Assembly (NCBI GenBank): GCA_026647215.1
Contig: JAPKHC010000001.1
Coordinates: 62,001-126,000 of the forward strand
Reading direction: 5' to 3'
Length of the DNA: 64,000 nucleotides
From: F1-120-MAGs118 sp013360535
Lineage (GTDB): Bacteria > Planctomycetota > UBA1135 > GCA-002686595
The stretch's first letter is position 1; each line of letters starts with the position of its first letter. The translations under genes were made by a program, and so were the position numbers. This document shows positions 53,963-63,400 of this stretch, in pieces. Below the pieces are notes generated by a model. The model was given only the letters and a program-made list of their open reading frames with translations. It was not told where the DNA came from and made no database searches.

Positions 53963-54790
53963 TTAGAGCGACTTGATGTAGGCCTTCAGCGCGTCCACGC
54001 GCGCCGCGAGCTCATCTCGGATCTGAAGCTCCAACGCAGCAAACGCGGGAGGCATTTCGTCCTCGAACACGTGCATCACCATCGACCATTGATTACCAGC
54101 GCCGCACGCCGTCGTGTGGACGCTCCGGCGCACGTTCGAATCGTAGGGCGTCGGCGCACATACGATGGGCGCTCGATCGAAGTCGTTCGACTCCCATTTG
54201 TACGCCTGAACGTCCGCCAGAATCGCGGTCCTCTGTGCGGCCAAATCGCGAAGCCGGTCGTCGATCGGCCTCGCGTATTCGCGAAACGCCTCGAGTTGCT
54301 CCGGCGTGGCGTCCAACGGCACCTCGTGAAACACTTCTCGGATCTTGTCCCAGCTGTCGTAGAGATCCGCGCGCCAATCGATCGACGCGTCCGCGTGAAA
54401 CTGGAGGTTCTCGGGACCGATCAGCGCCCGTTCCCGCAATTCAGCGCTGGCGTCCTCCCAAGAGGGTGGAAGGTTGGCTGGATCCATGGGTCGCTGGATC
54501 ATCCGCAGCTGCTGGGAGTTGAGGCGCTCTCGATACACCTTCCACTGGGCACCGTAGAGGTCCTGAAGGTAGTTCTCAGCCGTCTGGACAACCTTGGGCG
54601 GCTCGACTGTCGGCGCAGCCACCGGAGCGCGCGGCTCGTTCGTGGTTTCGCTCCAACCGGGAAGCGCGCACAGTGGCTCCGCAGCGTCGTAATCAAGAGC
54701 GGGCTCACGACCGCCCAGCGGGGTCAAAGCCAACGCTGCCAGAGCAGCGCCGACGAGCAGCAATGCTGCGGTTCTCGTACGGGAATCCAT
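53963..54790 (-). CDS. Anchored or exported protein of unknown function
   Basis: A 275-residue protein. A hydrophobic segment (about 8-24) is followed by a Pro/Ala linker (APVAAPTVEPP), then a largely helical, charged domain (RVDALKAYI at the end). Cys residues occur in CALPG, VCAPTP and TTACGAG. I recognise no family. Base use is noticeably less GC-rich and the codons less biased than in neighbouring genes, suggesting recent acquisition or weak expression. It follows the Cys-rich gene by 15 bp and likely shares its transcript. Confidence 0.65.
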   Translation of the reverse strand: MDSRTRTAALLLVGAALAALALTPLGGREPALDYDAAEPLCALPGWSETTNEPRAPVAAPTVEPPKVVQTAENYLQDLYGAQWKVYRERLNSQQLRMIQRPMDPANLPPSWEDASAELRERALIGPENLQFHADASIDWRADLYDSWDKIREVFHEVPLDATPEQLEAFREYARPIDDRLRDLAAQRTAILADVQAYKWESNDFDRAPIVCAPTPYDSNVRRSVHTTACGAGNQWSMVMHVFEDEMPPAFAALELQIRDELAARVDALKAYIKSL

Positions 54791-54805
54791 CGGATGGCTC
54801 CGATT

Positions 54806-55324
54806 TCACGGTTCGCAGGGGGAACAAGCTGCGCTTGCCGTTCCCGACGCGAGCAAGACCGCCGTTTCGGAATCGTGGACCTCGGCGGTATAGGTGCAGG
54901 TGTTACCGCATCCGACGCGGTTCGTCGACGACGACGTTCCAGTCAAACTCGGCGCTGGTCCCGTTGTCGGCTGGGGACTCAGGCAGTAAGTCGGGGATGA
55001 ACCTGCTTGCCGACAGAAACTGCAACTGGTCCCACTAGAACCTACAGGTCCCGTAACTGTCGCGGTACCCACTACCGTGCAAGACATCGCCCCACACCCA
55101 CCCTGGTACTCGAAGCAGTCGCCGTTTCCGGTGCTGCCACTCGGTGGGCCAATCGTCATGGAGATGGACCAACCCGATGATCCGCTGGAGCTTGCTGAGC
55201 CCGAGCCCAGCACGCAACCGTGACACTCGATTGCAGCGAGGCCGACCGACGTCGGGATACTCGATGCGGGGCCATGGAACGCGGCCAGCGCGATGAAAAG
55301 AAACGCGAGTCTCGAGAGCCTCAT
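54806..55324 (-). CDS. Small Cys-rich secreted protein
   Basis: A 172-residue protein. ATG 55324 opens a signal peptide (1-~21). The mature part has about a dozen Cys and is rich in Ser, Gly and Thr, with CHGC, CSFC and CSPC pairs, e.g. ECHGCVLGSGSASSSG and CSFCRQAG. The Cys probably form disulfides outside the cell. No family recognised. It is first of two genes; its leader (55325-55506) is the region after rnpB. Like its partner it has atypical, lower GC. Confidence 0.6.
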   Translation of the reverse strand: MRLSRLAFLFIALAAFHGPASSIPTSVGLAAIECHGCVLGSGSASSSGSSGWSISMTIGPPSGSTGNGDCFEYQGGCGAMSCTVVGTATVTGPVGSSGTSCSFCRQAGSSPTYCLSPQPTTGPAPSLTGTSSSTNRVGCGNTCTYTAEVHDSETAVLLASGTASAACSPCEP

Positions 55325-55506
55325 GGCGCTCAGCGTCCTGGGAAGGGTACGGAGGGCGACGTGATTCGAAGCGAATCGCGAAGCTACAACCGATATCGAC
55401 GCGGGGGCACATGTTTCCGAGAATTCCCAAAGAAATCTCCACCATGAGCTCGGAGAGACCCGTGCTTGGGCTCGGCTCCAATTTCGTTGCGGTTTGGATT
55501 GGCAGT

Positions 55507-55884
55507 GGCGTGAGGGGCCCTGTAAGCCGGGTCCTGTCTGACCGCTTGCGCGGCGAGACCGTCCTTTCTCTGGGACCGTGCTCGCGCACGGCCTCGAACG
55601 ACCTACCCGGATGGCGAGGAGCGGGTCGTCCCCATGAGCCATCCCTATTTGGTCTTTCTCCGGATGGGGTTTGCCCTGCCAGAGCTGTCACCAGCTCCGC
55701 GGTGCGCTCTTACCGCACCGTTTCACCCTTGCCTGCCGGCCCGTGAGGGCCGACCGGCGGTTTGTTTTCTGTGGCACTTTCCCTGGCCTCGCGGCCGGTT
55801 GCCGTTAGCAACCATCCTGACCCGTGGAGCCCGGACTTTCCTCTCGCGGTTGCCCGCGAACGACGGTCCTGAGCCCCTCACGCC
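55507..55884 (-). ncRNA. rnpB: RNase P RNA (type A)
   Basis: Read on the minus strand, the sequence contains GAGGAAAGTCCGGGCTCC at the 5' end (CR I), then ACAGAAA, GGTAAGAGCGCACC and GTAGGTCGTTCGAGGC, the universally kept parts of bacterial RNase P RNA. The ends pair: GGCGTGAGGGGC (5' end, from 55884) with GCCCCTCACGCC (3' end, to 55507), forming helix P1 of 12 bp. Length about 378 nt fits type A. It cleaves 5' leaders from tRNA precursors. A promoter is placed exactly upstream (next entry). Confidence 0.96.
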
Positions 55885-55891
55885 GGCGGAG

Positions 55892-55920
55892 ATCGTAAGC
55901 CTTGGGGGAAGCCTTGGGAA
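55892..55920 (-). promoter_or_regulatory. Promoter of rnpB
   Basis: On the minus strand TTCCCA (55920-55915), 17 bases, TACGAT (55897-55892). Four of six bases match in each box. The -10 box ends 8 bases before the predicted RNA 5' end at 55884, so the start site agrees with helix P1. Confidence 0.6.
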
Positions 55921-55989
55921 CCGCCGTGTCCCCGTGCGCTACCCTTTCGCCCCGGCCCAGCCGGATCGACCCGCATCCAGAGGTTCCCC

Positions 55990-57966
55990 ATGCCCGCTTC
56001 CATTCTGGCGCTGATCTGTTCCCTGCTCGCGTTCCTGCCGGGCTTCGACGAGAAGGGCCTCGCTGCCGCGGAGCAGAAGTTCGTGAGGGCCGCGGCGGCG
56101 GGGACGCTGGCGGAGCGCAAGGCGGCGCTCGAGGGCCTGCTCGCGCTCAACGACCCCGGTGCGGTGCCGACCCTGCTCGGCGAGTACGGCACGGCGGCCG
56201 AGGGCCTGCGGGCGGCGCGGGTCGAGGCGCAGCGGCTGAAATACGCCTGCGAGCGACGCGAGGTCGTGCTCTCGAACCTGCGCACGGAGGCGGCGCGCGA
56301 CGAGTCGGTCGGGGCGTTGCTCAAGCGCGAGATGGAGCGCTTCGAGGCGCTGCAGAAGGACCGCGCGAAGGCCGACACGCGCGTGGGCGAGCTCGAGCCG
56401 TGGCGCGATGCGCTCGCGGATGGGCTCGGAAAGCTGTTCGAGGCGCTCGGGCCGGCGCGCCGTCGCAAGTCGGATGCGGAAGTCTGGCAGGACGCGCGCG
56501 AGCACCCCGACACGCTCCTGCGCGCGGCCTCGGTCGAGCTGATCGGCCGCATCGGCGGTCCAGGCACCGCGGCGCAGGTGTACGACCTGATGGTCGAGTC
56601 GTCGACCGGCATCGAGAAGCTGCGCGCGCGCATCGCGAAGGCGATGGGGGAAGTGCGCAAGTTCGAGCAGCGCATGCAGGAGGAAGCCGCGCGCCAGAAC
56701 GGCGGCATGTCGCAGGCGACGGCGCAGCAGTACGAGCAGGTCAAGCGCGAGGCGGCGGAGCTCACGACGCAGGGCTACAAGCTCGAGATTCTCGTCGAGG
56801 CCGCGCAGCGCGGGGCGGCGAAGGCGCTCGAGCGCGAAGGTGGCAAGGAGCTCGAGAAGACGCTCGCCAAGCTCGTCGGCAACCTGAAGAAGGCCAAGGA
56901 TCGCTCGCGCATCGACACGCTGCGGCTGCTCACGCTCGCCGGCGGCGATGCGGTGCGCGAGTCGGTGCGCAACCTGCTCGCGGTGGAGACCGAGGCGCTC
57001 GGGCTGGGCACGCTGATCGACGGCCTCGCGGCGCTCGGCGACACGGCGATCGAGCCCGCGTTGCTCACCAAGTACCTGGCGCACGAGTCGTGGTACGTGC
57101 GCGCGCGCGCGGCGCATGCGCTGGCGTTGTTGCGCTCGCGCGCCGGGATTTCCGCGATGATCGCGCGGCTGGAGAAGGAGGAGGGGCGCTCGCGCACCGA
57201 CCTCAACCAGGCGCTGCAGTCGCTCACCGGGCAGAACTTCCGGCCGGTGCACGCCGTGTGGCAGCGCTGGTGGAAGGAGAACGAGAAGGACTTCGTGGTG
57301 CAGCCCCTGCCGCCGCAGCGCACGGCGCTCGAGGAGGCGCAGGAGGCGAGCGGCGTCACGTTCTTCGGCATCTCGACCGAGAGCCAGCGTGTGCTGTTCG
57401 TGCTCGACCTGTCGGGCTCGATGAAGTTCTCGATGACGCCGCGCAACAACCCCAACGACGACCCGTCGCTGCCTTACGACGAGCCGCGCCAAGGCGACAT
57501 GTCGCGGCTGGAGGCGGCGAAGCGCGACCTGACCAAGGCGGTCAGCGGCCTGAAGGACGGCGGCGTCTTCAACCTCGTGCTGTTCGCGAGCGACGTGTGG
57601 ACCTGGTCGGACGACCTCGCGACCATGAAGCCCGAGGTGCGCGCGCAGGTCAACGACTTCATCACGAAGTCGGAAGCCGTCGGCGGCACGAACATCCACG
57701 GGGCGCTCGAGCGCGCGCTCGACCTCGCCGGCGCGAAGGCCGGTGCGACGTGGAGCGCTCCGGTGATCGACACGATCTACTTCCTCACCGACGGCCGCGC
57801 GACGGTCGGCGTCACGACGGACACCGAGGAGATCCTCGCCTACGTGCGCGAGCGCAACCGCAACGCTGGGATAGTGATCCACGCCATCGGCCTCTCCGAC
57901 GCGCACGACGCCGTGCTGATGCGGCGCCTCGCCGAGGAAAACGGCGGCACCTACGTGGGGCGTTAG
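55990..57966 (+). CDS. Exported HEAT-repeat and VWA-domain protein
   Basis: A 658-residue protein with a signal peptide (about 1-17). Residues 25-440 hold helical HEAT-like and coiled segments (WYVRARAAHALALLRSRAG). A linker with RALRSLTGQNFRPV-type text leads to a VWA domain from ~460 with the MIDAS motif DLSGSM, GGTNI (Thr) and LTDG (Asp), so metal-dependent ligand binding is likely. Between 270 and 360, long charged helices may form a coiled coil. This architecture is frequent in planctomycetes. It is followed by the hydrolase gene after 2 bp. Confidence 0.85.
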   Translation: MPASILALICSLLAFLPGFDEKGLAAAEQKFVRAAAAGTLAERKAALEGLLALNDPGAVPTLLGEYGTAAEGLRAARVEAQRLKYACERREVVLSNLRTEAARDESVGALLKREMERFEALQKDRAKADTRVGELEPWRDALADGLGKLFEALGPARRRKSDAEVWQDAREHPDTLLRAASVELIGRIGGPGTAAQVYDLMVESSTGIEKLRARIAKAMGEVRKFEQRMQEEAARQNGGMSQATAQQYEQVKREAAELTTQGYKLEILVEAAQRGAAKALEREGGKELEKTLAKLVGNLKKAKDRSRIDTLRLLTLAGGDAVRESVRNLLAVETEALGLGTLIDGLAALGDTAIEPALLTKYLAHESWYVRARAAHALALLRSRAGISAMIARLEKEEGRSRTDLNQALQSLTGQNFRPVHAVWQRWWKENEKDFVVQPLPPQRTALEEAQEASGVTFFGISTESQRVLFVLDLSGSMKFSMTPRNNPNDDPSLPYDEPRQGDMSRLEAAKRDLTKAVSGLKDGGVFNLVLFASDVWTWSDDLATMKPEVRAQVNDFITKSEAVGGTNIHGALERALDLAGAKAGATWSAPVIDTIYFLTDGRATVGVTTDTEEILAYVRERNRNAGIVIHAIGLSDAHDAVLMRRLAEENGGTYVGR

Positions 57967-57968
57967 CG

Positions 57969-58853
57969 ATGGCCGTCACCGAACCGCTCGCGACCTACCT
58001 CGAGCTGCGACAGTCCGCCGAGGACGGCTCCGCTGGCGCGGGCCTCAGCCACTCGCAAAAGGGGTTGTTCCTGCTGCACGTGCTCGAGCTCGCGGCCGCG
58101 GGAGAGCCCCGCGGCGGCGTCACGCTCGTGCACGACGCCGGCGACCATGGCGGGCGTTATCTCGACGTCGCACGCGAGCTCGCGCAGGCGCGCTGGGCCG
58201 TCGCTCTGCCCGACCTGCGTGGCCACGGCAAGTCCGAGGGCACACGCGGTCACAGCGCGGGCATCGCGGAAGTGCAGCGCGACCTCGACGCCGTGCAGGA
58301 TCACCTCGCGTACCGCCTGCCCGTCGCGCCGAAAGCGCTGGTGGGTGTCGGGCTCGGAGCGATTTACGCCGCGCGGTACGTGCTCGACAAGCCCGGTTCC
58401 GTCGCGGCGCTCGTGCTCGTGTCGCCGCGCTGGCGTCCGAAGTTCGAGGCGCCGGCGCAGCCCGGTGGCCTGCTCAAGATGTTCAAGAAGCTTGCACCCG
58501 ACGCGCCCGGTCGAGTCGGCAACGACCCGGCGAAGCTCTTCATCGACGCGGCGGCAAGGGCTGCGTGGTCAAAGGACGAGCTCGTGCACGACGCGATCAC
58601 GTTGCGCGCGATCGAGCAGGTGACGGCGGTCGCGCAGGATGTCGAGGCGCGGCTGGCGCGTGTCGATGTTCCGACGCTCGTCCTGCACGGCGAGGGCGAT
58701 CCGCTGTCGGAGCGCGCGCTTTCCGCCGCGGCGGGTGGGGCGGCGGTCACGCTTCACGACGTGCGCGGAGCGCGGCACGAGCTGCTGCACGACGTGGGCG
58801 CGCCGGAGACGGTGGCGTTCGTGCGGGACTGGCTCACGGCACGTGTCGGCTGA
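57969..58853 (+). CDS. Alpha/beta hydrolase-fold protein lacking the nucleophile (monoglyceride lipase-like)
   Basis: A 294-residue protein. It has VHDAGDHGGRYLDVARELA and LPDLRGHGKSEGTRGH, both typical of monoacylglycerol lipase-type hydrolases. The nucleophile elbow should be G-x-S-x-G, but reads GVGLG with Gly128 in the Ser position. The acid (LHGEGDPLS) and His (RHELLHD) are kept. It is therefore probably inactive as an esterase, and may bind a ligand or act as a regulatory partner. Encoded 2 bp after the VWA gene, so likely co-translated. Confidence 0.82.
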   Translation: MAVTEPLATYLELRQSAEDGSAGAGLSHSQKGLFLLHVLELAAAGEPRGGVTLVHDAGDHGGRYLDVARELAQARWAVALPDLRGHGKSEGTRGHSAGIAEVQRDLDAVQDHLAYRLPVAPKALVGVGLGAIYAARYVLDKPGSVAALVLVSPRWRPKFEAPAQPGGLLKMFKKLAPDAPGRVGNDPAKLFIDAAARAAWSKDELVHDAITLRAIEQVTAVAQDVEARLARVDVPTLVLHGEGDPLSERALSAAAGGAAVTLHDVRGARHELLHDVGAPETVAFVRDWLTARVG

Positions 58854-59315
58854 CTAACCCTGGGGCACGCGCTTGGTGTCCGGCTCGCCCGAGCGCACCC
58901 AGTCTTCCAGCAACACGAGCGCGCTCCACGAGTCGCGCCGCGCCTTGGCGTCCTTGCCGCGCATTCCGAGCTCGCGCAGGCGCTCTTCCGCGGCCTTCGT
59001 GGTGAGCCGTTCGTCGTGCAGCAGCACGCGCTGCCGCGGGAACTTCGCCGCGAGAGCTGCAGCGAAGCGCTCGACGTCGAGCGCGCGTGGCCCCGCGGTG
59101 CCATCCATGTTGCACGGCCAGCCGACGAGGAACGTGTCGATGTCGCGCTCGTCGAGCACACGCTGGAGCGCCGTGAACAAAGCCGGGGAATCGCCGGGAC
59201 CGTGGAAGGCCTCGAGCGGCGTGGAGGTGATGCGCAGGGCATCCGTGCAGGCGAGGCCGGTGCGCTTCGTGCCGTGGTCCAGCGCGAGGACGCCGCGACG
59301 AACGGTGGCGCTCAC
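58854..59315 (-). CDS. ruvX: Putative Holliday junction resolvase RuvX (YqgF)
   Basis: A 153-residue protein from GTG 59315 (GTGA overlap with the ManC stop). It starts with LALDHGTKRTGLA, the YqgF active-site strand with Asp, and has FLVGWPCNMDGTAGPRA and LHDERLTTKAAEERL, with the other conserved acids. RuvX acts on DNA junctions or processes pre-16S rRNA. It is the last gene of a short minus-strand set with ManC and the AsmA-like gene. Confidence 0.93.
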   Translation of the reverse strand: MSATVRRGVLALDHGTKRTGLACTDALRITSTPLEAFHGPGDSPALFTALQRVLDERDIDTFLVGWPCNMDGTAGPRALDVERFAAALAAKFPRQRVLLHDERLTTKAAEERLRELGMRGKDAKARRDSWSALVLLEDWVRSGEPDTKRVPQG

Positions 59316-60382
59316 AGGAACTGCGGTCCCTGCGAGCGCAGGCGTTCGACGATCGACTTGACGTCCTGCGCGCGGTCGCGGCGGCAGACGAGCGTGATCG
59401 AGCCCGAGTGCACGACGATCAGGTCGTCGACGCCGACCAGCGCGACGAGCGCGCCGTCCTCGCCGTGCACGATGTTGCCGGTCGAGTCGCTCGCGACGAC
59501 CTGCGCGCCTCCGGCGGCGAGGTTGCCGGATTCGTCGGGCGCGTGGACGGTGGAGAGCGCGTCCCAGGAGCCGACGTCGCTCCAGAAGTAGTCGATCGGC
59601 AGCATGCGCACGCGCGGCTCGCGCTCGAGCACGCCGACATCGAGCGAGACCGACGGAAGACGCGCGTAGACCTGCGCGAGCTCGGCAGGGGCGAGCGGCG
59701 CCTCGAGCGCCGACCAGACCTGCGGCAGATGCTCGCCGAACGCACGGCCGAGTCCGGCGACGGACGCGACGAACATCCCAGAGTTCCAGTAGTGGCCACC
59801 CTGCTCGAGGAACTGGCGCGCGCGCGGGAGGTCGGGCTTCTCGACGAAGCGCTCGACCACGTGCACGGCGATGCCGTCGACGATGTCCTCGACCGCACCG
59901 GCGCGGATCCAGCCGAAGCTCGTCGCGGGGAAGCTCGGGTGGATGCCGAAGACGAAGATCGAGGGCTCGAGCGCGGCGGCGCGCGCGGCGGCCGCGAGCG
60001 AGCGCTGAAAGGCCTCGCGCGGGCGGATCACGTGGTCGGCGGGCAGCACCGCGAGCACGGCGCGCGGGTCGCGGCGACGCACTTCCTGAGCGGCGAGCGC
60101 GATGCAGGGCGCGGTGTTGCGGCCTTCAGGCTCGAGCACGACGTTGGCGGGAGCGAGCTCCGGCAGCGCGGCGAGCACTTCGTCGCGCTGGTCGGCGGTC
60201 GTGACGACGAGGATGCGCTCGAGCGGAACGAGGCCTTCGAGCCGCGCGCAGGTCTCCGCCAGCATCGAACGATCGCCGACGATGCGCAGGTACTGCTTGG
60301 GGCGCTGGCGGCGGCTCGCGGGCCAGAAGCGTGTGCCCGTGCCACCGGACAGCAGCACGGCGTAAAGCTGGGGAGCGTCCAT
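59312..60382 (-). CDS. manC: Mannose-1-phosphate guanylyltransferase
   Basis: A 356-residue protein; ATG 60382 was chosen, although a TTG 9 bases upstream is possible. Motifs: LLSGGTGTRFWPASR and PKQYLRI (nucleotide binding), NTAPCIALAA, LPADHVI, FVEKPDLPRARQFL and YWNSGMFVAS. It joins GTP and mannose-1-phosphate to make GDP-mannose for capsule, LPS or glycoprotein. The C-terminal isomerase domain of bifunctional ManC/AlgA is absent, so it is the single-function form. Encoded between the AsmA-like gene and ruvX. Confidence 0.93.
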   Translation of the reverse strand: MDAPQLYAVLLSGGTGTRFWPASRRQRPKQYLRIVGDRSMLAETCARLEGLVPLERILVVTTADQRDEVLAALPELAPANVVLEPEGRNTAPCIALAAQEVRRRDPRAVLAVLPADHVIRPREAFQRSLAAAARAAALEPSIFVFGIHPSFPATSFGWIRAGAVEDIVDGIAVHVVERFVEKPDLPRARQFLEQGGHYWNSGMFVASVAGLGRAFGEHLPQVWSALEAPLAPAELAQVYARLPSVSLDVGVLEREPRVRMLPIDYFWSDVGSWDALSTVHAPDESGNLAAGGAQVVASDSTGNIVHGEDGALVALVGVDDLIVVHSGSITLVCRRDRAQDVKSIVERLRSQGPQFL

Positions 60383-60418
60383 GTTCGCCAAGAGCCTATC
60401 GGCCGGCGGACGGCCCCA

Positions 60419-63400
60419 CTAGAAGCGCGGCGGCAGGGGACTCAGTCCCGGGAGCGGCAGGTCGCGCGGGCCGCGGCGCGGATCGGGCGAGCGTCCGAAC
60501 ACGCCCTTGATCTCGATGCGCGGGCGCGACATGTCGCCGCGGATCGCGACGCGGATCAGGCTCGACTGCACCCAGTAGATCAGGCGGTTGAAGAAGCCCA
60601 GCCAGTCGAGCAGCTGGTACTGCACCTCGAGGTCGTGGCTCAGCGAGCCATCGAGGTCGAGCGTGCCTTCGCCGACGAGCTTCACGAGCGGGCTCTCGAC
60701 GAGCAGGTCCTTCATCGCCACGCGGCCACGCTCGATCTCGAGGTTGGTCTCGACGTGCTCGAACACGGCGCCGGACTTGATGTCGAGGCTCTCGAGCAGC
60801 TCGCGCACGACGGGCATCGACCACAGCACGGTGTCGTCGATCTCGAGCCGGCCCTTGCCGCGGATGCCGGTCAGGCGCTCGAGGTCGCCGGAAAGCTCGA
60901 GCTGTGCCGCGAGCCGGCCGCGGCTCGCGAAATCGGACTCGAACACGCCCTTGAGCAGCCGGCCGATGTCGACGTCGCGCAGCGCGAGCGCGAGCTCGAA
61001 GCGGTAGGGAGCCTTGAGCTCGATCGCGAAGAAGGGGCGCGGGACACGCTCGCCCGCGAGGCAGTCGATGCGGCCGTTCTCGAGGCCCGCGCTCAGCCCG
61101 ATCACCTCGAGGCGTGGCTCGCGATACTCCAGGCGCAACGAGGCGCGCTCGAGCTCGCGGTCGCTGATGCGACCCGAAAGGCCGCTGACCGCCGCGGAGA
61201 AACGCACTCCTTCCGGCCCGACGAGCAGCTCCTCGATGCTGACCTCGGCCTCGTCGACCTCGATCGGCAGGCCGAAGTCGACACGCATGCCACGCGGCGT
61301 CACCGCGCCCGAGAAGCGCGCGACGCCGCGCCCGTCGGCGCCGGTCTCGATGCGCAGCTTGGCGCCGCGCACGTCGAGCTCGCCCGACCAGCCGAGGTCG
61401 TCGACGAGCGCGTGCACGGTCGCCTCGTCGAGGAACGGCGCGAGGTGCTCGCGGTCGACCTGCAGGCGCAGCGCGTCGATCTCGGTCTCGATCGCGAAGC
61501 GGCCCTCGCTCTCGCCGAAGCTCGCGTCGCGCAGCTCGATGCGCGTGCCCGCGAGCTCGGCGCCGATGCGCTCGCCGACGAGCAGCCCGTCGCCGGACTG
61601 TTCGAGCACGCCCTCGAGCCGCCCGAGATCGAGGCGGTTCGTTCCCAGTTCCGTGCGCACGTCGTTGCGCCGCAGGTAGACGCGGTAGCGGCTCTCCGGC
61701 GCGCGCGGTGCGAGCAGCGGAAGCACGAATTCCCCGTCGAAATCGACCCGTCCGGTGACGTTGAGGTCGGCGAGGCCGGGGCCCGACCAGCCGCCGCCGA
61801 GGCCGCGCGACTGCGCCTCGCCGAAGGCGCCGGCGAGGCTCGCGTTGGAGAGGTCGACCGAGGCCGCGCTGACGAGGATGCGGCCGTCGGCGTCGTCGGG
61901 GATGGACGCGGTCGCGGCGACGACGCCGCCGGCGACCCAGCGTCCGACGAGCGGAGCCACGCGCGCGCGCGTGCGGCCCATTCCGCCGCCGGCGGTCGGC
62001 AGCTCGCCGTCGACGAGCACGCGCCCGCGCACGCCCGTGAGCGCGACCGGGAAGCGCGCGGGCAGGAGCTCGGCCTCACGCGGCTCGATCTCGGCGCGCC
62101 AGCGGCGCGGCTCGCCCGCGAGCGCGACCTCGGAGCGCACCGACACGTCGGCGCGACCGGAGGCGCCGAGCGTGGCGAGCACCTCGTCGACCTCCGGATA
62201 GGCCGTCGCGATCGCCTCGCGATCGTCGCCGCGCAGTGCGAGCCCGCGCACCTCGATCGCGAACGCCTCGAGGTGGCGCTGCGTCCACGGCGCGGGCGCG
62301 CGCAGGTGGGGCGGCAGCTCGCTCGCGAGCACATCCTGCAGGCGGCCGCGGATCGACAGCTCCGCGCCACGCAGCGAACGCCCCGTCAGCTCGAAGCCCG
62401 TCGCGGCGTCGCCGTCGTGATCGGAGAGGAACAGCACGTGGCCCTGCACGTTCTCGAGTTCGAGCGGCAGGTCGCCCCAGTGCGCTTGCGTGCCGAAGAT
62501 GTCGACGGACACGACCGCAGCTGGATAACGACTGCCCTGCTGGTGCAGGCGCGTGACGACGCTCACCTCGCCGCCGCGCGGCGAGAACTCGGGGAAGATG
62601 AAGTCCGTGCCGGAGAGCCCGCGCAAGCCGCGCTCGGCCTCCGCATCGATCGGAACGCCGTGGCCGCCGACGCGCAGGTCGAGCCACGCGACCGGCTCGC
62701 CTGTGCTCGGAACCTGCACGATTCCATCGGCAAATCCCGGTCGATCCTCGACTCGGCCCTTGGAATGCGCGCCGAGGATCTCGAGCAGTGCAAAGCGCGT
62801 CGGCTTCGTGCGGCCGAGGTCGTGCAGCGCGACGATGCGGCCCGTCAGCGCGTCGACACGCAGCGGCACGCCCTCGCGCCGCGTGCCCGTCGAGTCCGCC
62901 AGTCCGCTGTAGCAGGCGCTCAGCTTGCCGTCGAGGACGAGATCCGCGCACAGCTCCGCGCGCAGCGCCGCCTCGGTGTCGTCGAGCCGGCCAGCGGCGG
63001 GCCAGCGTGCGCCGACGAGCGCGTCGACCGACCCATCCGGATCGGCGATGGCCCACATTTCCTCGAGCTCGGCGCCGTAACCCGACGCGGCCGCGAGCTC
63101 GCGCGTCACCGGCAGGCTCGGCGCGTGCAGCCAGGCGCGCGCGGAGAGCCCGGGGCCTGCGTTGGCGCCGAGCAGCGCCCAGCACGAGACCGGCAGGCCC
63201 TTCCACAGTGCCGCGACGCGCGCGGTGCTCTGCCATGCATCGGGAGCGAGCATTCCGGCGAGCGAACTCGCCGAGCACAGGGCCTCGACGTCGACGGTGA
63301 CGTTCGTGACGGGAATCGGCGTCGTCGGCGGTGCGAGCGAGCCGTCGCTGCAGTGCAGCCGCAGCGTGCCCGACGGCGGCGCGCTCGCGTCGAGCTGGAA

